From NCBI RefSeq assembly GCF_019890725.1, contig NZ_JAINZZ010000010.1:62001-126000 (forward strand): a stretch of DNA of 64,000 nt. Reading direction: 5' to 3'. The DNA is from Actinacidiphila acidipaludis. Its GTDB lineage: Bacteria > Actinomycetota > Actinomycetes > Streptomycetales > Streptomycetaceae. The notes below the pieces were generated by a model. The model was not told where the DNA came from and did not search any database. It saw only the letters and a program-made list of their open reading frames with translations. Numbering within the stretch: the first letter of the stretch is position 1; every line of letters starts with the position of its first letter. The position numbers were made by a program, and so were the translations under genes. Shown here piece by piece: positions 17,104 to 26,226 of the stretch.

Positions 17104-18789
17104 CTACAGCGCGGAGATCTCCTCCACCAGGTCGTCGAGACCCAGCGAGCCGAGGGACAAGGCCGCCATGTGCCACGCCTTGGCGTCGAAGGCGTCGCCG
17201 TGCGCGGCGCGCGCGGCGGCCCGGCCGGTCAGCCAGGCCCGCTCGCCCAGTTTGTAGCCGATGGCCTGGCCGGGCATGCCGAGGTAGCGGATCAGCTCGC
17301 TGTCGACGAAGTCGGACGGACGGCCGCTGTGCATCCCGAAGAACTCCCGGGCCAGTTCCGGCGTCCACCGCTCACCGGGGTGGAACGGGGATTCCGCCGG
17401 GATCTCCAGCCGCAGGTGCATGCCGATGTCCACGATGACGCGGTTGGCCCGCATCATCTGCGCGTCCAGGTAGCCCAGCCGGCGCTCGGGGTCGGTGAGG
17501 AAGCCGAGTTCGTCCATCAGCCGCTCCGCGTAGAGGGCCCAGCCCTCGGCGTTGGCGCTGACCATGCCGACCGTGGCCTGGTAGCGGGACAGGTTCTCGG
17601 CGACGTGCGCCCACTGCGCGAGCTGCAGGTGGTGACCCGGCACGCCCTCGTGGTACCAGGTGGAGACCAGGTCGAAGAGGGGGAAGCGGGTCTTGCCCAT
17701 GGTCGGCAGCCAGGTGCGCCCGGGACGGCTGAAGTCCTCCGACGGCGCGGTGTAGTACGGGGCCGCGGCGCCGCCGGGCGGGGCGATCCGGGACTCCACG
17801 CGCTTGACGCGCTCGGCGAGCTCGAAGTGGGTGCCGTCCAGCGCCTCGATGGCCTCGTCCATCAAGCCCTGCAGCCAGGCGCGCACCTCGTCGACGCCCT
17901 CGATGGCCTGGCCGTGCTCGTCGAGGTGGCGCAGCACCTCCCACGGCGACGCGTCCGGCAGGATCTTCCCGGCCTCGGCGACCATCTCGGCGTGCAGCCG
18001 GTGGAACTCCGACCAGCCGTAGGCGTACGCCTCGTCCAGGTCCAGGTCGGTGCCGTTCCACAGCCGGGTCCACAGCGCGTAGCGCTCACGGCCCACCGTG
18101 TCGGCCGCGCCGGCGACGGCGGGCGCGTAGGTGTCCTTGAACCAGTCGCGCAGTTCCACGAACGCGGCGGTGGCCTCGGCGGCCGCCGCCTCCAGCTCGG
18201 CCCGCTGCTCCTGCGGGCCGTCGGCGACCAGCCCGGCGAACCAGCTCGCCGACCCGCCGTCGCCGACCCACTCGGTGAACTGGCCGATGACCGTCTCCAC
18301 CTGGCGCGGCCCGGCCGGCAGGTCGCGCGCGAGTCCCTCGGTGAGGGACGCCCGGTAGCCGTCCAGGGCCGCCGGGACGGCCCGCAGGCGGGCCGCGATG
18401 TCCGCGTAGTCCTCGGCCGTCTCGCTCGGCATCAGCGTGAACGCCTCGCGAACGGCGTGCGCGGGGGAGTTGAGGTTGCTGACCGCCCGCAGGTGCTCGT
18501 CCGCCTCGTGGACGGCGAGCTCCGCGGTCAGGCGTTCGCGCAGCAGCCGCGCGCAGCGCCGCTCGGCGTCGTTCTGCGCCCCGGGCAGCGCCTCGGCCTC
18601 GGTGAGCCCGGCCAGCGTGGTGCGGGCCAGCGCGGCGCGGGCGTCCGCGCCGGCCGGAGAGAAGTCCGGCAGGCTGCGGGCGCTTCCGGGCGCGCCGAGG
18701 TAGGTGCCGAGGAGCGGGTCGAGTTCGAGGAGCCCGTCGACGTAGCCGTCGGCGACCTCGCGGGGCAGCGGGCTGCTGGTGGTAGACAT
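17104..18789 (-). CDS. DUF885 family protein (putative metallopeptidase)
   Basis: 561 aa, mostly helical, matching the DUF885 family throughout. The motif TWYHEGVPGHHLQLA around residue 385 supplies the HExxxxHH zinc-binding helix, which suggests a gluzincin-like peptidase. LDYLDAQMMRANRVIVDIGMHL-type segments follow (here GYLDAQMMRANRVIVDIG). No signal peptide is seen, so it should be cytoplasmic. The start at ATG 18789 has AGGATGG 8 nt upstream. An alternative ATG 9 nt earlier has no ribosome-binding site. Confidence 0.82.
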   Translation of the reverse strand: MSTTSSPLPREVADGYVDGLLELDPLLGTYLGAPGSARSLPDFSPAGADARAALARTTLAGLTEAEALPGAQNDAERRCARLLRERLTAELAVHEADEHLRAVSNLNSPAHAVREAFTLMPSETAEDYADIAARLRAVPAALDGYRASLTEGLARDLPAGPRQVETVIGQFTEWVGDGGSASWFAGLVADGPQEQRAELEAAAAEATAAFVELRDWFKDTYAPAVAGAADTVGRERYALWTRLWNGTDLDLDEAYAYGWSEFHRLHAEMVAEAGKILPDASPWEVLRHLDEHGQAIEGVDEVRAWLQGLMDEAIEALDGTHFELAERVKRVESRIAPPGGAAAPYYTAPSEDFSRPGRTWLPTMGKTRFPLFDLVSTWYHEGVPGHHLQLAQWAHVAENLSRYQATVGMVSANAEGWALYAERLMDELGFLTDPERRLGYLDAQMMRANRVIVDIGMHLRLEIPAESPFHPGERWTPELAREFFGMHSGRPSDFVDSELIRYLGMPGQAIGYKLGERAWLTGRAAARAAHGDAFDAKAWHMAALSLGSLGLDDLVEEISAL

Positions 18790-18876
18790 GCGGACCATCC
18801 TGGTACGTCGGAGGCCCCCGCGTCACCACCGAAAAGTGCCGCGTTCCTTACGCGTCACGCGAAATCGCGACGATCG

Positions 18877-19350
18877 TCACGACGGCGGCAGCAGCGGACC
18901 GCACTCCCACTGCTGGAAGATCAGCCGGGTCTCGACCCGGGCCACCTCACGGCGGGAGGTGAACTCGTCCAGCACCAGCCGCTGCAGGTCCGCCGTGCCG
19001 GTGACCGCGACGTGCACCAGATAGTCGTCCGGGCCGGTCAGATGGAACAGGGCGCGCGACTCCGGCAGCCCGCGGATCCGCTCGACGAACGGATCGATCA
19101 GCTCCCGGCGGTGCGGCCGCACCTGCACCAGCAGCAGCGCCTCCAGGCCGCGCCCCAGCCTGGCCGGATCCAGCCGCAGTTCGTGCCCGAGGATCACGCC
19201 GCTGCGCCGCAGCCGGGCCACACGGTCCAGGCAGGTCGACGGCGCGACGCCGACCGCGGCGGCCAGGTCGCGGTACGTGGTCCGGGCATCGTTCTGCAGC
19301 AGCCGGAGAATCTCCAGGTCCACCGGATCGAGAGCGACGGAATCGGTCAT
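18877..19350 (-). CDS. Lrp/AsnC-family regulator
   Basis: 157 aa. The HTH is LDPVDLEILRLLQNDARTTYRDLAAAVGVAPSTCLDRVARLRRSGVI; the AsnC ligand-binding domain follows (LEALLLVQVRPHRRELIDPF, then DYLVHVAVTGTADLQRLVLDEF). It is divergent from the PLP-dependent sulfur amino-acid enzyme at 19411, with only 60 bp between starts. Regulation of that gene, probably with a sulfur amino acid or other amino acid as ligand, is the natural inference. A TACGTT -10 box 6 nt before the ATG suggests a leaderless mRNA. Confidence 0.9.
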   Translation of the reverse strand: MTDSVALDPVDLEILRLLQNDARTTYRDLAAAVGVAPSTCLDRVARLRRSGVILGHELRLDPARLGRGLEALLLVQVRPHRRELIDPFVERIRGLPESRALFHLTGPDDYLVHVAVTGTADLQRLVLDEFTSRREVARVETRLIFQQWECGPLLPPS

Positions 19351-19380
19351 CGGGCGAACGTAGCACGGCGGTTTCCCCAC
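19351..19380 (-). promoter_or_regulatory. -10 box and GC dyad upstream of the Lrp gene at 19350
   Basis: On the minus strand TACGTT (19357-19362) lies 6 nt before the ATG. Just upstream GGCGG-N10-CCGCC forms a dyad that could be the Lrp operator shared with the divergent PLP enzyme gene. Confidence 0.35.
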
Positions 19381-19410
19381 GCCGCCCGCCGTCCGTTCAG
19401 TCTGGCGGGC

Positions 19411-20631
19411 ATGGAGACGTATCCACGCGTGACCCCGCAGGGCCCCGAACGGGCCCTGGCCACCGAGGCCGTGCACGCCGGACGCGAGGACCTCGCGGAC
19501 CTGGGTGTGCACGCCGTACCGCTGGACCTGTCCACCACCTACCCCTCGCACGACAGCAGGGGAGAGGCGGCCAGGATCGACGCCTTCGCCACCACCGGCG
19601 AGCGCCCCGACGGCCCGCCGGTCTACGGCCGGCTCGACAACCCGACCACGGCCCGCTTCGAGACGGCACTGGCCCGCCTGGAGGGCACCGAGTCCGCCGT
19701 CGCCTTCGCCAGCGGGATGGCGGCGCTCAGCGCCTGCCTCCTCGCCAGGTCCGCCGACGGGCTCCGCCACGTGGTGGCCGTCCGGCCGCTGTACGGGTGC
19801 AGCGACCACCTGCTGACCGCGGGCCTGCTGGGCACCGAGGTCACCTGGACCGACCCGGCGGGGATCGCCGACGCGATCCGGCCCGACACGGGCCTGGTCA
19901 TGGTCGAGACGCCCGCCAACCCCACCCTCGCCGAGGTGGACCTGCGGGCCGTCGCCCACTCCTGCGGCTCGGTGCCGCTGCTGGCCGACAACACCTTCGC
20001 CACGCCCGTGCTGCAGCGGCCCGCCGGGTCCGGCGCGCGGATCGTGCTGCACAGCGCCACCAAGTACCTCGGCGGGCACGGCGACGTGCTCGGCGGTGTG
20101 GTGGCCTGCGACGAGGAGTTCGCCCGGCGGCTGCGCCAGGTGCGGTTCGCCACCGGCGGTGTGCTGCACCCCCTGGCCGGATACCTGCTGCTGCGCGGGC
20201 TGTCGACCCTGCCGGTGCGGGTCCGGGCGGCGTCCGCGACGGCCGCGGAGCTGGCCGCCCGGCTCTCGGCGGACCCGCGGGTGAGCGCCGTGCACTACCC
20301 GCGGATCGGCGGGGCCATGATCGCGTTCGAGGTCGCGGGCGACCCGCACGCGGTGATCGCCTCGGTCCGGCTGGTCACACCGGCGGTGAGCCTGGGCAGC
20401 GTGGACTCGCTGATCCAGCACCCGGCGTCGATCAGCCACCGCATCGTCGGCGCCGACGACCGGCGGCGCGGCGGGATCAGCGACCGCCTGCTGCGCATGT
20501 CGGTGGGCCTGGAGGACGTCGAGGACCTGTGGCGCGACCTGGACGCCGCCCTCGACGCCGCCACCGCGGGCGCCGCGCTCGCCGACGGGACCGCGCGGCC
20601 GGCCGCCCGGGTCAGCGCCGGCGGCTCGTGA
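19411..20631 (+). CDS. Cys/Met metabolism PLP-dependent enzyme (methionine gamma-lyase / cystathionine gamma-synthase family)
   Basis: 406 aa, fold-type I PLP enzyme of the trans-sulfuration family. Present are PVYGRLDNPTTARFETALA (the phosphate-binding Y-x-R of the neighbouring subunit), ESAVAFASGMAALSA, LLADNTFATPVLQRP, and the Schiff-base lysine in LHSATKYLGGHGDVLGG. SLGSVDSLIQHPASISH and RMSVGLEDVEDLWRDLD end the protein. Family members split or make cystathionine, or release methanethiol from methionine; sequence alone does not decide. The adjacent divergent Lrp regulator suggests an amino-acid-responsive catabolic lyase. Its 3' end overlaps the convergent gene by 20 nt. Confidence 0.85.
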   Translation: METYPRVTPQGPERALATEAVHAGREDLADLGVHAVPLDLSTTYPSHDSRGEAARIDAFATTGERPDGPPVYGRLDNPTTARFETALARLEGTESAVAFASGMAALSACLLARSADGLRHVVAVRPLYGCSDHLLTAGLLGTEVTWTDPAGIADAIRPDTGLVMVETPANPTLAEVDLRAVAHSCGSVPLLADNTFATPVLQRPAGSGARIVLHSATKYLGGHGDVLGGVVACDEEFARRLRQVRFATGGVLHPLAGYLLLRGLSTLPVRVRAASATAAELAARLSADPRVSAVHYPRIGGAMIAFEVAGDPHAVIASVRLVTPAVSLGSVDSLIQHPASISHRIVGADDRRRGGISDRLLRMSVGLEDVEDLWRDLDAALDAATAGAALADGTARPAARVSAGGS

Positions 20632-22000
20632 CCCACGGCAGGGCGTCGGCCGACGGGACGTCGGCGCCCTGCGCCGTGGGCAGCGACGCGGTGATCACCA
20701 GCGTGGCGTCCTCGACCTGGTAGTCCAGCGGGAGGCCGAGTTCGCGCATGGCCGCCACCATCCCGGTGTTGGCGGCCTGGGTGACCGCGTACACCGACTC
20801 CCGGCCCGACTCCGCGGCCAGTTCGACCAGCCGCCGCAGCAGGGCCGCGCCGATGCCCCGGCGCTGCCACGCGTCCTCCACCAGCAGCGATACCTCGTTC
20901 TCGTCGCCGTCCCACAGCAGATGGCCGAGGGCCACCAGCCTGCCGGACGCGGTCTCCACGGCCAGCGACCGCCCGAACCGCGGGCCCAGCAGATGGGTCA
21001 GGTAGCGGTCGGCGTCGGCCACCGGACCGTGGTAGCGCAGGGCCAGCGTCGCCGGGGAGCACCGCTCGTGCATCGCCAGTGCTGCGGCCCGGTCCTCCGG
21101 CCCCGCACGGCGCACGGTGAGTTCGTTGCCCTCCGGCAGGGTGACCGTCCCGCGGCCGGCCGGCATCCGCACCCCCAGGCGGGCGTCCAGTTCCACCAGG
21201 GCGCGGGCCCGCGCGAACTCGGTGGGCGTGAACGGCAGATGGTCACGCTGCACGGTGATCGTGCCGCCCGAGGGGTCGCGCAGCCGCATCACGGTCGCCT
21301 CCAGCGTGTCCTCGGCGGGTTCCCGGCCCGCACCGGGCGGTGTCGACCTGATGGTGCAGCGGCCGAACAACTGACGCAGGGCCAGCGGGAGTTCGGCGGC
21401 GTCCAGCGCTGTCCGGGTGGCCAGCGTCAGCATCCGCGTCGGGGTGTCGACCAGGTCGTGCGCGTCGGCGCGCTCCAGCCAGGTGTCCCGGCCGCCCGCG
21501 TCGGCGACGGTCAGCGCCAGCGCCGCGGCGGACAGCCCGGCGGGCGCCCGGAGCAGGAACTCGTCGACCGTGCCGTCGCCCAGTGGATGGGTCTGCAGGG
21601 TCACGATGTCGACGCGGCCGGCCGCCAGGGCCGTGCACACCCGGCCCAGGCTGCCCGGGGTGTCGGCGACGGTGGTCCGCATCCGCCACAGGGCGCACTC
21701 CGCGTCATCCCGCGCGGTGCCGACGGCGGTCGCGGCGGTCGCGGTGTCCGCCGTCAACGCCGGTGCGTCCGGCTCGGCGGGAGCGTGACCACGGCGCGCC
21801 CACCAGGTGTGGACACCCGCCGCGGACAGCAGCGCCGCCCCCGAACCCATGAGCAGCACACGGCCGTCGGGGCCGTGGCCGACCAGGTCGGCCGCGAAGT
21901 CCGCGGCGGCCATGGCCGTGAAGACGGCCGCGACCTCCACGAGGTCGCGGCCCCAGCGGCGGCGAGGGGCCCGGAACTGCTCAACTGGCGTGTGAGGCAT
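20612..22000 (-). CDS. Membrane-anchored ACT-GNAT protein (putative amino-acid-sensing lysine acetyltransferase)
   Basis: 462 aa. Two hydrophobic segments at about 20-41 (VEVAAVFTAMAAADFAADLV) and 48-67 form a hairpin. An ACT domain follows around 103-180 (WRMRTTVADTPGSLGRVCTALA, then VDIVTLQTH), then a linker. A C-terminal GNAT domain runs from about 295 (LTVRRAGPEDRAAALAMHER) with the acetyl-CoA loop QRRGIGAALLRRLV and TQAANTGMVAAMRELGL. ACT-GNAT fusions in actinomycetes (MaKat, AAPatA) are amino-acid-controlled protein acetyltransferases of acyl-CoA synthetases. The membrane hairpin here is an addition. Target protein and ligand are unknown. Confidence 0.8.
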   Translation of the reverse strand: MPHTPVEQFRAPRRRWGRDLVEVAAVFTAMAAADFAADLVGHGPDGRVLLMGSGAALLSAAGVHTWWARRGHAPAEPDAPALTADTATAATAVGTARDDAECALWRMRTTVADTPGSLGRVCTALAAGRVDIVTLQTHPLGDGTVDEFLLRAPAGLSAAALALTVADAGGRDTWLERADAHDLVDTPTRMLTLATRTALDAAELPLALRQLFGRCTIRSTPPGAGREPAEDTLEATVMRLRDPSGGTITVQRDHLPFTPTEFARARALVELDARLGVRMPAGRGTVTLPEGNELTVRRAGPEDRAAALAMHERCSPATLALRYHGPVADADRYLTHLLGPRFGRSLAVETASGRLVALGHLLWDGDENEVSLLVEDAWQRRGIGAALLRRLVELAAESGRESVYAVTQAANTGMVAAMRELGLPLDYQVEDATLVITASLPTAQGADVPSADALPWVTSRRR

Positions 22001-22341
22001 ACAAGTACGATGACGAAGGCGTGTTGCGTGATCACGAACGCTTCATGACCAGACGGTAAAGGACCGGGCTTTTCGGTTAACTTACGCTTTCAACGGTTAT
22101 GCCCCCCTCTCCGGTTGCTCCGGAAATCTTCCCGCGGCCGTGGCCCCTCCATGGTCAACTCCATGGTCAACATCGCTCGCGACGCCTACCATGGCCGGAC
22201 CCTCGCCCCCCGCGGCCCTGCCGCCCGACCCGCGCCGTGCCCGCAGTGCCCCCGACGGCGCCCCCCTATGACTGCCGAACAGACACCGCACACCTCCCCG
22301 GCCGGCCGGTTCCTCCCTCCTTCCGGCGAGAAGGAGGGCCG
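22001..22341. other. Divergent intergenic region, 341 bp
   Basis: It separates the ACT-GNAT and TPR genes. It holds the palindrome CGTGATCACG (22027-22036), two tandem copies of CTCCATGGTCAA (22147-22170) and the strong ribosome-binding site AAGGAGGG (22331-22338) of the TPR gene. I see no gene in it; open frames that run into the TPR frame from 22099 lack a ribosome-binding site. Confidence 0.5.
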
Positions 22342-24258
22342 ATGACCGCCGACACCGGGCAACCGGCCGTGGAGGAAGAGCACTCCGGCGACCGGCCGCC
22401 CCAGGAGCATGGCGCGGGAACGGCGGACGGGGTGGCCGCGCTGGCGGCCGAGGCCCGCCGCCTGACCGACCTCGCGCACCCGCATGCCTGGCAGGCGTGG
22501 GCGGCCGCGGAAGCCGCCGCCGAGCGCACCGGCACGGTGCCGGACGAGCGGACCCGCGCGGAGATCACCGAACACGCCGCACTGGCCGCCGTCGACGAGC
22601 CCGAGCGGTCGGCGGCGCTCTTCCATTCCGCCGCCGAGCAGTTCGAGACCGCCGGGGACCAGGGCGAGGCCGCCGCGTGCCGGGCCCGTGCCGCCTGTGC
22701 CCGGGCCACGGCCGCCACCGCCGACCAGGCGCTGCGCGCCGCGGACGAGCAGTGCGTTCGGCTCGGCACGCTGTTCGGCCTTCACCGCGCGACCCGACGC
22801 CAGTACCTCGGGGCGCTGCTGCTGCGCTGCCGCATCCTGCTCCGGGCCGCGGCCGACCCCGCACGGAAGGACGAGGCACTCGCCGCGGCCGCCGCCCAGG
22901 CCGAGGACGTCATCACGCTGGGGGAGCGCCACCGCGGCGAGCCCGGCGTCACAGGACGGCTGGCCGACGCCACCGTCCTGCTCGGGCGCCTGGCCGCAGC
23001 ACGCCACGAAGGACCGCGGGCCGCCGTGTTGCTGGCCCGGGCCGCCGCCCTCCACCTGGAGGCCGGACAGCCGTGGTGCGCGGTCGAGCCCGCGGCGGCC
23101 CTCGCCGAACTGTGCCTGCGCCAGGGCGACGCGGCGGGCGCCGCCCGCTGGGCCCGCGCCGCGCTCGGCCACGGCGACACGGTGCTGGAGGCGCCGCACC
23201 GCGCTCATCTGCATCTGCTCGCCGCCGAGGCCCTCACCCGCCTCGGCCAGGACGAGGACGTCGTCGGGCACGCCCGCGAGGCGGCTCGGTGGGCCGACGA
23301 CGCCGGCGAGGGCGCGGGTCCGGGCGCCGGCGCCCGGCTGCGCCTCGGCGGTGCCCTGCGCCGGCTGGGCCGGGCCCGCGAGGCGGCGGGCGTGCTGGAG
23401 TCCGTCATGCCGGACCTCGAACGCGCCGGCGACCAGGGCGAGTACGTGCAGGCCCGCTGGTGGCTCGCGGAGTGCCGCCTCGACCTCGGTGAGGCGCGCG
23501 AGGCCGCCGAGCAGTTCCTGCTGGCCGCCGGCGTCGCCGGGGGGTGGGAGCACCCGCACGACCACGCGATGCTCACCAACCTCGCGGCCGACGCGCTCAA
23601 CCGGGCCGGCCTTCACGAGGAGTCGGCCGGCGCCTACGCCCGCGCCGAGGACCTGTGGCGCGCGGCCGGCGACCGCGCGCCCGGCCCCGAGGAGCGCGCG
23701 CAGGCCGCCCTCGCGGTGGTCCGGACGCTGCGGGCCCGCGCCTGGCTCGAACTGCACGAGGACCGCGGCGGCCTGCCGGCGGCCCGCGCCTACATGACCG
23801 CCGCGCTGCTCGGCCTCCGGGCGGAACTCGACCGCCGGGACGAATCCGGCATCCGCCAGGAAAGCGGCGTCGGGGACGAGACGGAGGGAGCGGGCCAGGG
23901 AGCGGGCACCGTCGATCTGTTCACGGCCCTGGCCGACACCTACCGGCAGACGGCCGAGATCGTGATGCGCGAGGCGGACACCGACGACCCGCGGCCCGCC
24001 TACCGCGAGGCCCTGGAACTGGTCAGGCAGGCCGTCGGCATCCTCACCCCGCTCGGTCCCGCCGGACGGGACGACCGCGCCTCGGACCTGCTGCTCGCCG
24101 CGCGGCTGGAGTCCGCACTGGACCGGCCCGGCACCGCCCGCGCCGCGGCCGAGGCGGCGGTCGCCGCCTACGACGGCGTGCAGGATTCCGCGGCGGCGGC
24201 CTGCCGGAAGGACGCGTCCGCCCTGCTGGCCGGCCTTCCCGCCGGCCACCCCGTCTGA
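22342..24258 (+). CDS. Tetratricopeptide-repeat protein
   Basis: 638 aa, almost entirely Ala-rich amphipathic helices in 34-40-residue TPR-like units. Examples are LFHSAAEQFETAGDQGEAAACRARAA, AVEPAAALAELCLRQGDAAGAARWARAAL, and VLESVMPDLERAGDQGEYVQARWWLAECRLDLGEAREAAEQFLLAAG. The N-terminal 45 residues are acidic and disordered. There is no signal peptide or enzymatic domain, so it should act as a cytoplasmic protein-interaction scaffold. The partner is not known. An excellent ribosome-binding site (AAGGAGGG) precedes the ATG. Confidence 0.75.
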   Translation: MTADTGQPAVEEEHSGDRPPQEHGAGTADGVAALAAEARRLTDLAHPHAWQAWAAAEAAAERTGTVPDERTRAEITEHAALAAVDEPERSAALFHSAAEQFETAGDQGEAAACRARAACARATAATADQALRAADEQCVRLGTLFGLHRATRRQYLGALLLRCRILLRAAADPARKDEALAAAAAQAEDVITLGERHRGEPGVTGRLADATVLLGRLAAARHEGPRAAVLLARAAALHLEAGQPWCAVEPAAALAELCLRQGDAAGAARWARAALGHGDTVLEAPHRAHLHLLAAEALTRLGQDEDVVGHAREAARWADDAGEGAGPGAGARLRLGGALRRLGRAREAAGVLESVMPDLERAGDQGEYVQARWWLAECRLDLGEAREAAEQFLLAAGVAGGWEHPHDHAMLTNLAADALNRAGLHEESAGAYARAEDLWRAAGDRAPGPEERAQAALAVVRTLRARAWLELHEDRGGLPAARAYMTAALLGLRAELDRRDESGIRQESGVGDETEGAGQGAGTVDLFTALADTYRQTAEIVMREADTDDPRPAYREALELVRQAVGILTPLGPAGRDDRASDLLLAARLESALDRPGTARAAAEAAVAAYDGVQDSAAAACRKDASALLAGLPAGHPV

Positions 24259-24544
24259 CCTGGCCTTGCCGGCTCCCGGCCGTGCCACTCGCCGCCGGAC
24301 GCGGCGGCCCCGGTCGGCGCGTCCGCACATGGTGCGGCGAATTCCTCCCTCTCTACGGGAACTCCGCCCGGTTGGGGTGAGTTGTGATGAGTACGGGCCG
24401 GTGCGCGGCACCGGCCCGGCCAGCAGCCCCGACCGGGTGCCCCCGTTCCGGTCGGGGCGCCGTTCCGCTCGACGGCCGCGGGTCCCCCTCCTCCCGCGCC
24501 GTCGGGCGGCGGACGGCCCCCGGACGGCGGCCGCCGGCCGGCTG

Positions 24545-26005
24545 TCAGTTGGCGCCGAGCCAGCTCTGCAGCGGGTGGATCGCGAAGTACGCCAGGAAGC
24601 ACACCGACACGCCCCACACCAGCGGGTGCACCTCGCGCCACTTGCCGAGCACCGCCTTGATGGTGACGAAGGACAGGAACCCGGCGCCGATGCCGTTGGT
24701 GATGCTGTAGGTGAACGGCATCACCGCGATGGTGAGGAACGCGGGGATGGCGATGTCGTACTGGGTCCAGTCGATGTTCCTGACCTGGGCCATGAGCAGG
24801 AAGCCGACCGCGACCAGGGCCGGTGCGGCCGCCTGCGACGGAACCACCGAGGCCAGCGGCGCCAGGAACAGCGTCACGGCGAACAGCGCCCCGGTCACCA
24901 CGCTGGCCAGACCGGTCCTGGCACCCTCGCCCACGCCGGCCGCGGACTCCACGTAGGCGGTGTTCGAGGAGCAGGACGCGGCGCCGCCCGCGACCGCCGC
25001 GGCTCCGTCGATGAACAGCACGCGCCCGATGTTCGGCACGCGCCCGCGCTCGTCGAGCAGCCCCGCCTCGTTGGAGATGCCGACGATGGTGCCCATCGCG
25101 TCGAAGAAGTCCGAGAGCACCAGGGTGAAGACGAACAGGGAGGCGGTGACCACGCCCGCCTCGGAGAAGCCGCCGAACAGGCTGAAGTGGCCGATGAGCC
25201 CGAAGTCGGGGCTCGCCACCACGTCGTGCGGGACCTTCGGCACGGTCAGGCCCCACGCGGCGGCCGGGACGTCGGCGACGGCGTTGACGACGACCGCCAC
25301 GATCGTCATGGTCACGATGCTGATCAGGATCGCGCCCTTGACCCGCCGCGCCACCAGCGCCACGGTCAGCAGCACCCCCACGCAGAACACCAGCACCGGC
25401 CAGCCGGACAGCGTCCCCGTCCCGCCGAGCTGCACCGGCACGGTGGTCTTCGCCGCGTCCGGGATGCGGCTGGCGAAACCGGCGTCGATGAAGCCGATGA
25501 ACGCGATGAACAGGCCGATGCCCACGCTGATCGCCTGCTTGATGGCCTGCGGGATGGCGTTCATGATGGCCTCCCGGAGCCCGGTGACCACCAGCACGCA
25601 GATCAGCAGGCCCTCCAGGACCACCAGGCCCATGGCGTCCGGCCAGCTCATCCGCGGCGCCAGCTGGAAGGCGACGACGGCGTTGAGCCCGAGGCCCGCC
25701 GCGATCGCCAGCGGCAGGTTGCCGCCCACGCCCATCACGGCCGACATCACCGCGGCCACCAGCGCGGTCGCGGTGAGCAGTTGGGCCGGGGACAGGTGGT
25801 GCCCGAACTTGTCCGTGGCGCTGCCCAGGATGATCGGGTTGAGGACCAGGATGTAGGCCATCGTGAAGAAGGTGGCGAGCCCGCCCCGGACCTCCCGGCC
25901 CGGCGTGGACCCGCGCTCGGATATACGGAACCAGCGGTCGAGCGGACTGCCGGCCGGGGGTGGGGCGGACGTCGGCTTCACGGTGTCCACGGGAGATCCG
26001 GGCAT
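24545..26005 (-). CDS. NCS2-family purine permease (AzgA/GhxP type)
   Basis: 486 aa with about 13 hydrophobic segments. Family marks include GGLATFFTMAYILVLNP, GGNLPLAIAAGLGLNAVVAF, GISNEAGLLDERG, and CSSNTAYVESAAGVGEGARTGLASVVTG, where the N-T-x-Y-V-E-S-x-x-G motif typifies AzgA-type adenine/guanine/hypoxanthine proton symporters. A purine substrate is likely; the exact base is not decided. The start has GAAGGAGCACG upstream. The C-terminus is a short cytoplasmic stretch. Confidence 0.88.
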   Translation of the reverse strand: MPGSPVDTVKPTSAPPPAGSPLDRWFRISERGSTPGREVRGGLATFFTMAYILVLNPIILGSATDKFGHHLSPAQLLTATALVAAVMSAVMGVGGNLPLAIAAGLGLNAVVAFQLAPRMSWPDAMGLVVLEGLLICVLVVTGLREAIMNAIPQAIKQAISVGIGLFIAFIGFIDAGFASRIPDAAKTTVPVQLGGTGTLSGWPVLVFCVGVLLTVALVARRVKGAILISIVTMTIVAVVVNAVADVPAAAWGLTVPKVPHDVVASPDFGLIGHFSLFGGFSEAGVVTASLFVFTLVLSDFFDAMGTIVGISNEAGLLDERGRVPNIGRVLFIDGAAAVAGGAASCSSNTAYVESAAGVGEGARTGLASVVTGALFAVTLFLAPLASVVPSQAAAPALVAVGFLLMAQVRNIDWTQYDIAIPAFLTIAVMPFTYSITNGIGAGFLSFVTIKAVLGKWREVHPLVWGVSVCFLAYFAIHPLQSWLGAN

Positions 26006-26226
26006 CGTGCTCCTTCGGGATGCGGCCGGCCTGCTCGCGCGGCAGGCCCGGACGGTGGATGAGCGGGGGACCAGCGCCCGCCTGCCCGGCGCTGCCGGGT
26101 ATCACCGTCGTGTTTCGGCCATGGCCACGTCAATGCCCAGGTCACTGCCTGTTGCGCGGGAGCGTCCTCGATCCCGTCCGGCGCCGTCCCGCCGCCGTCA
26201 CCCCTGTCCCCGGCGGCGCGCGCGGC

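Noticed and set aside
16990-20631. 1213-codon open frame running into the PLP enzyme
   Set aside because: Codons before 19411 are the antisense of the DUF885 and Lrp genes and show no domain.
26006-26226. Purine or xanthine riboswitch before the NCS2 permease
   Set aside because: Only a GC-rich hairpin (CCCGGC-AGC-GCCGGG) is visible; none of the conserved aptamer sequences is present.
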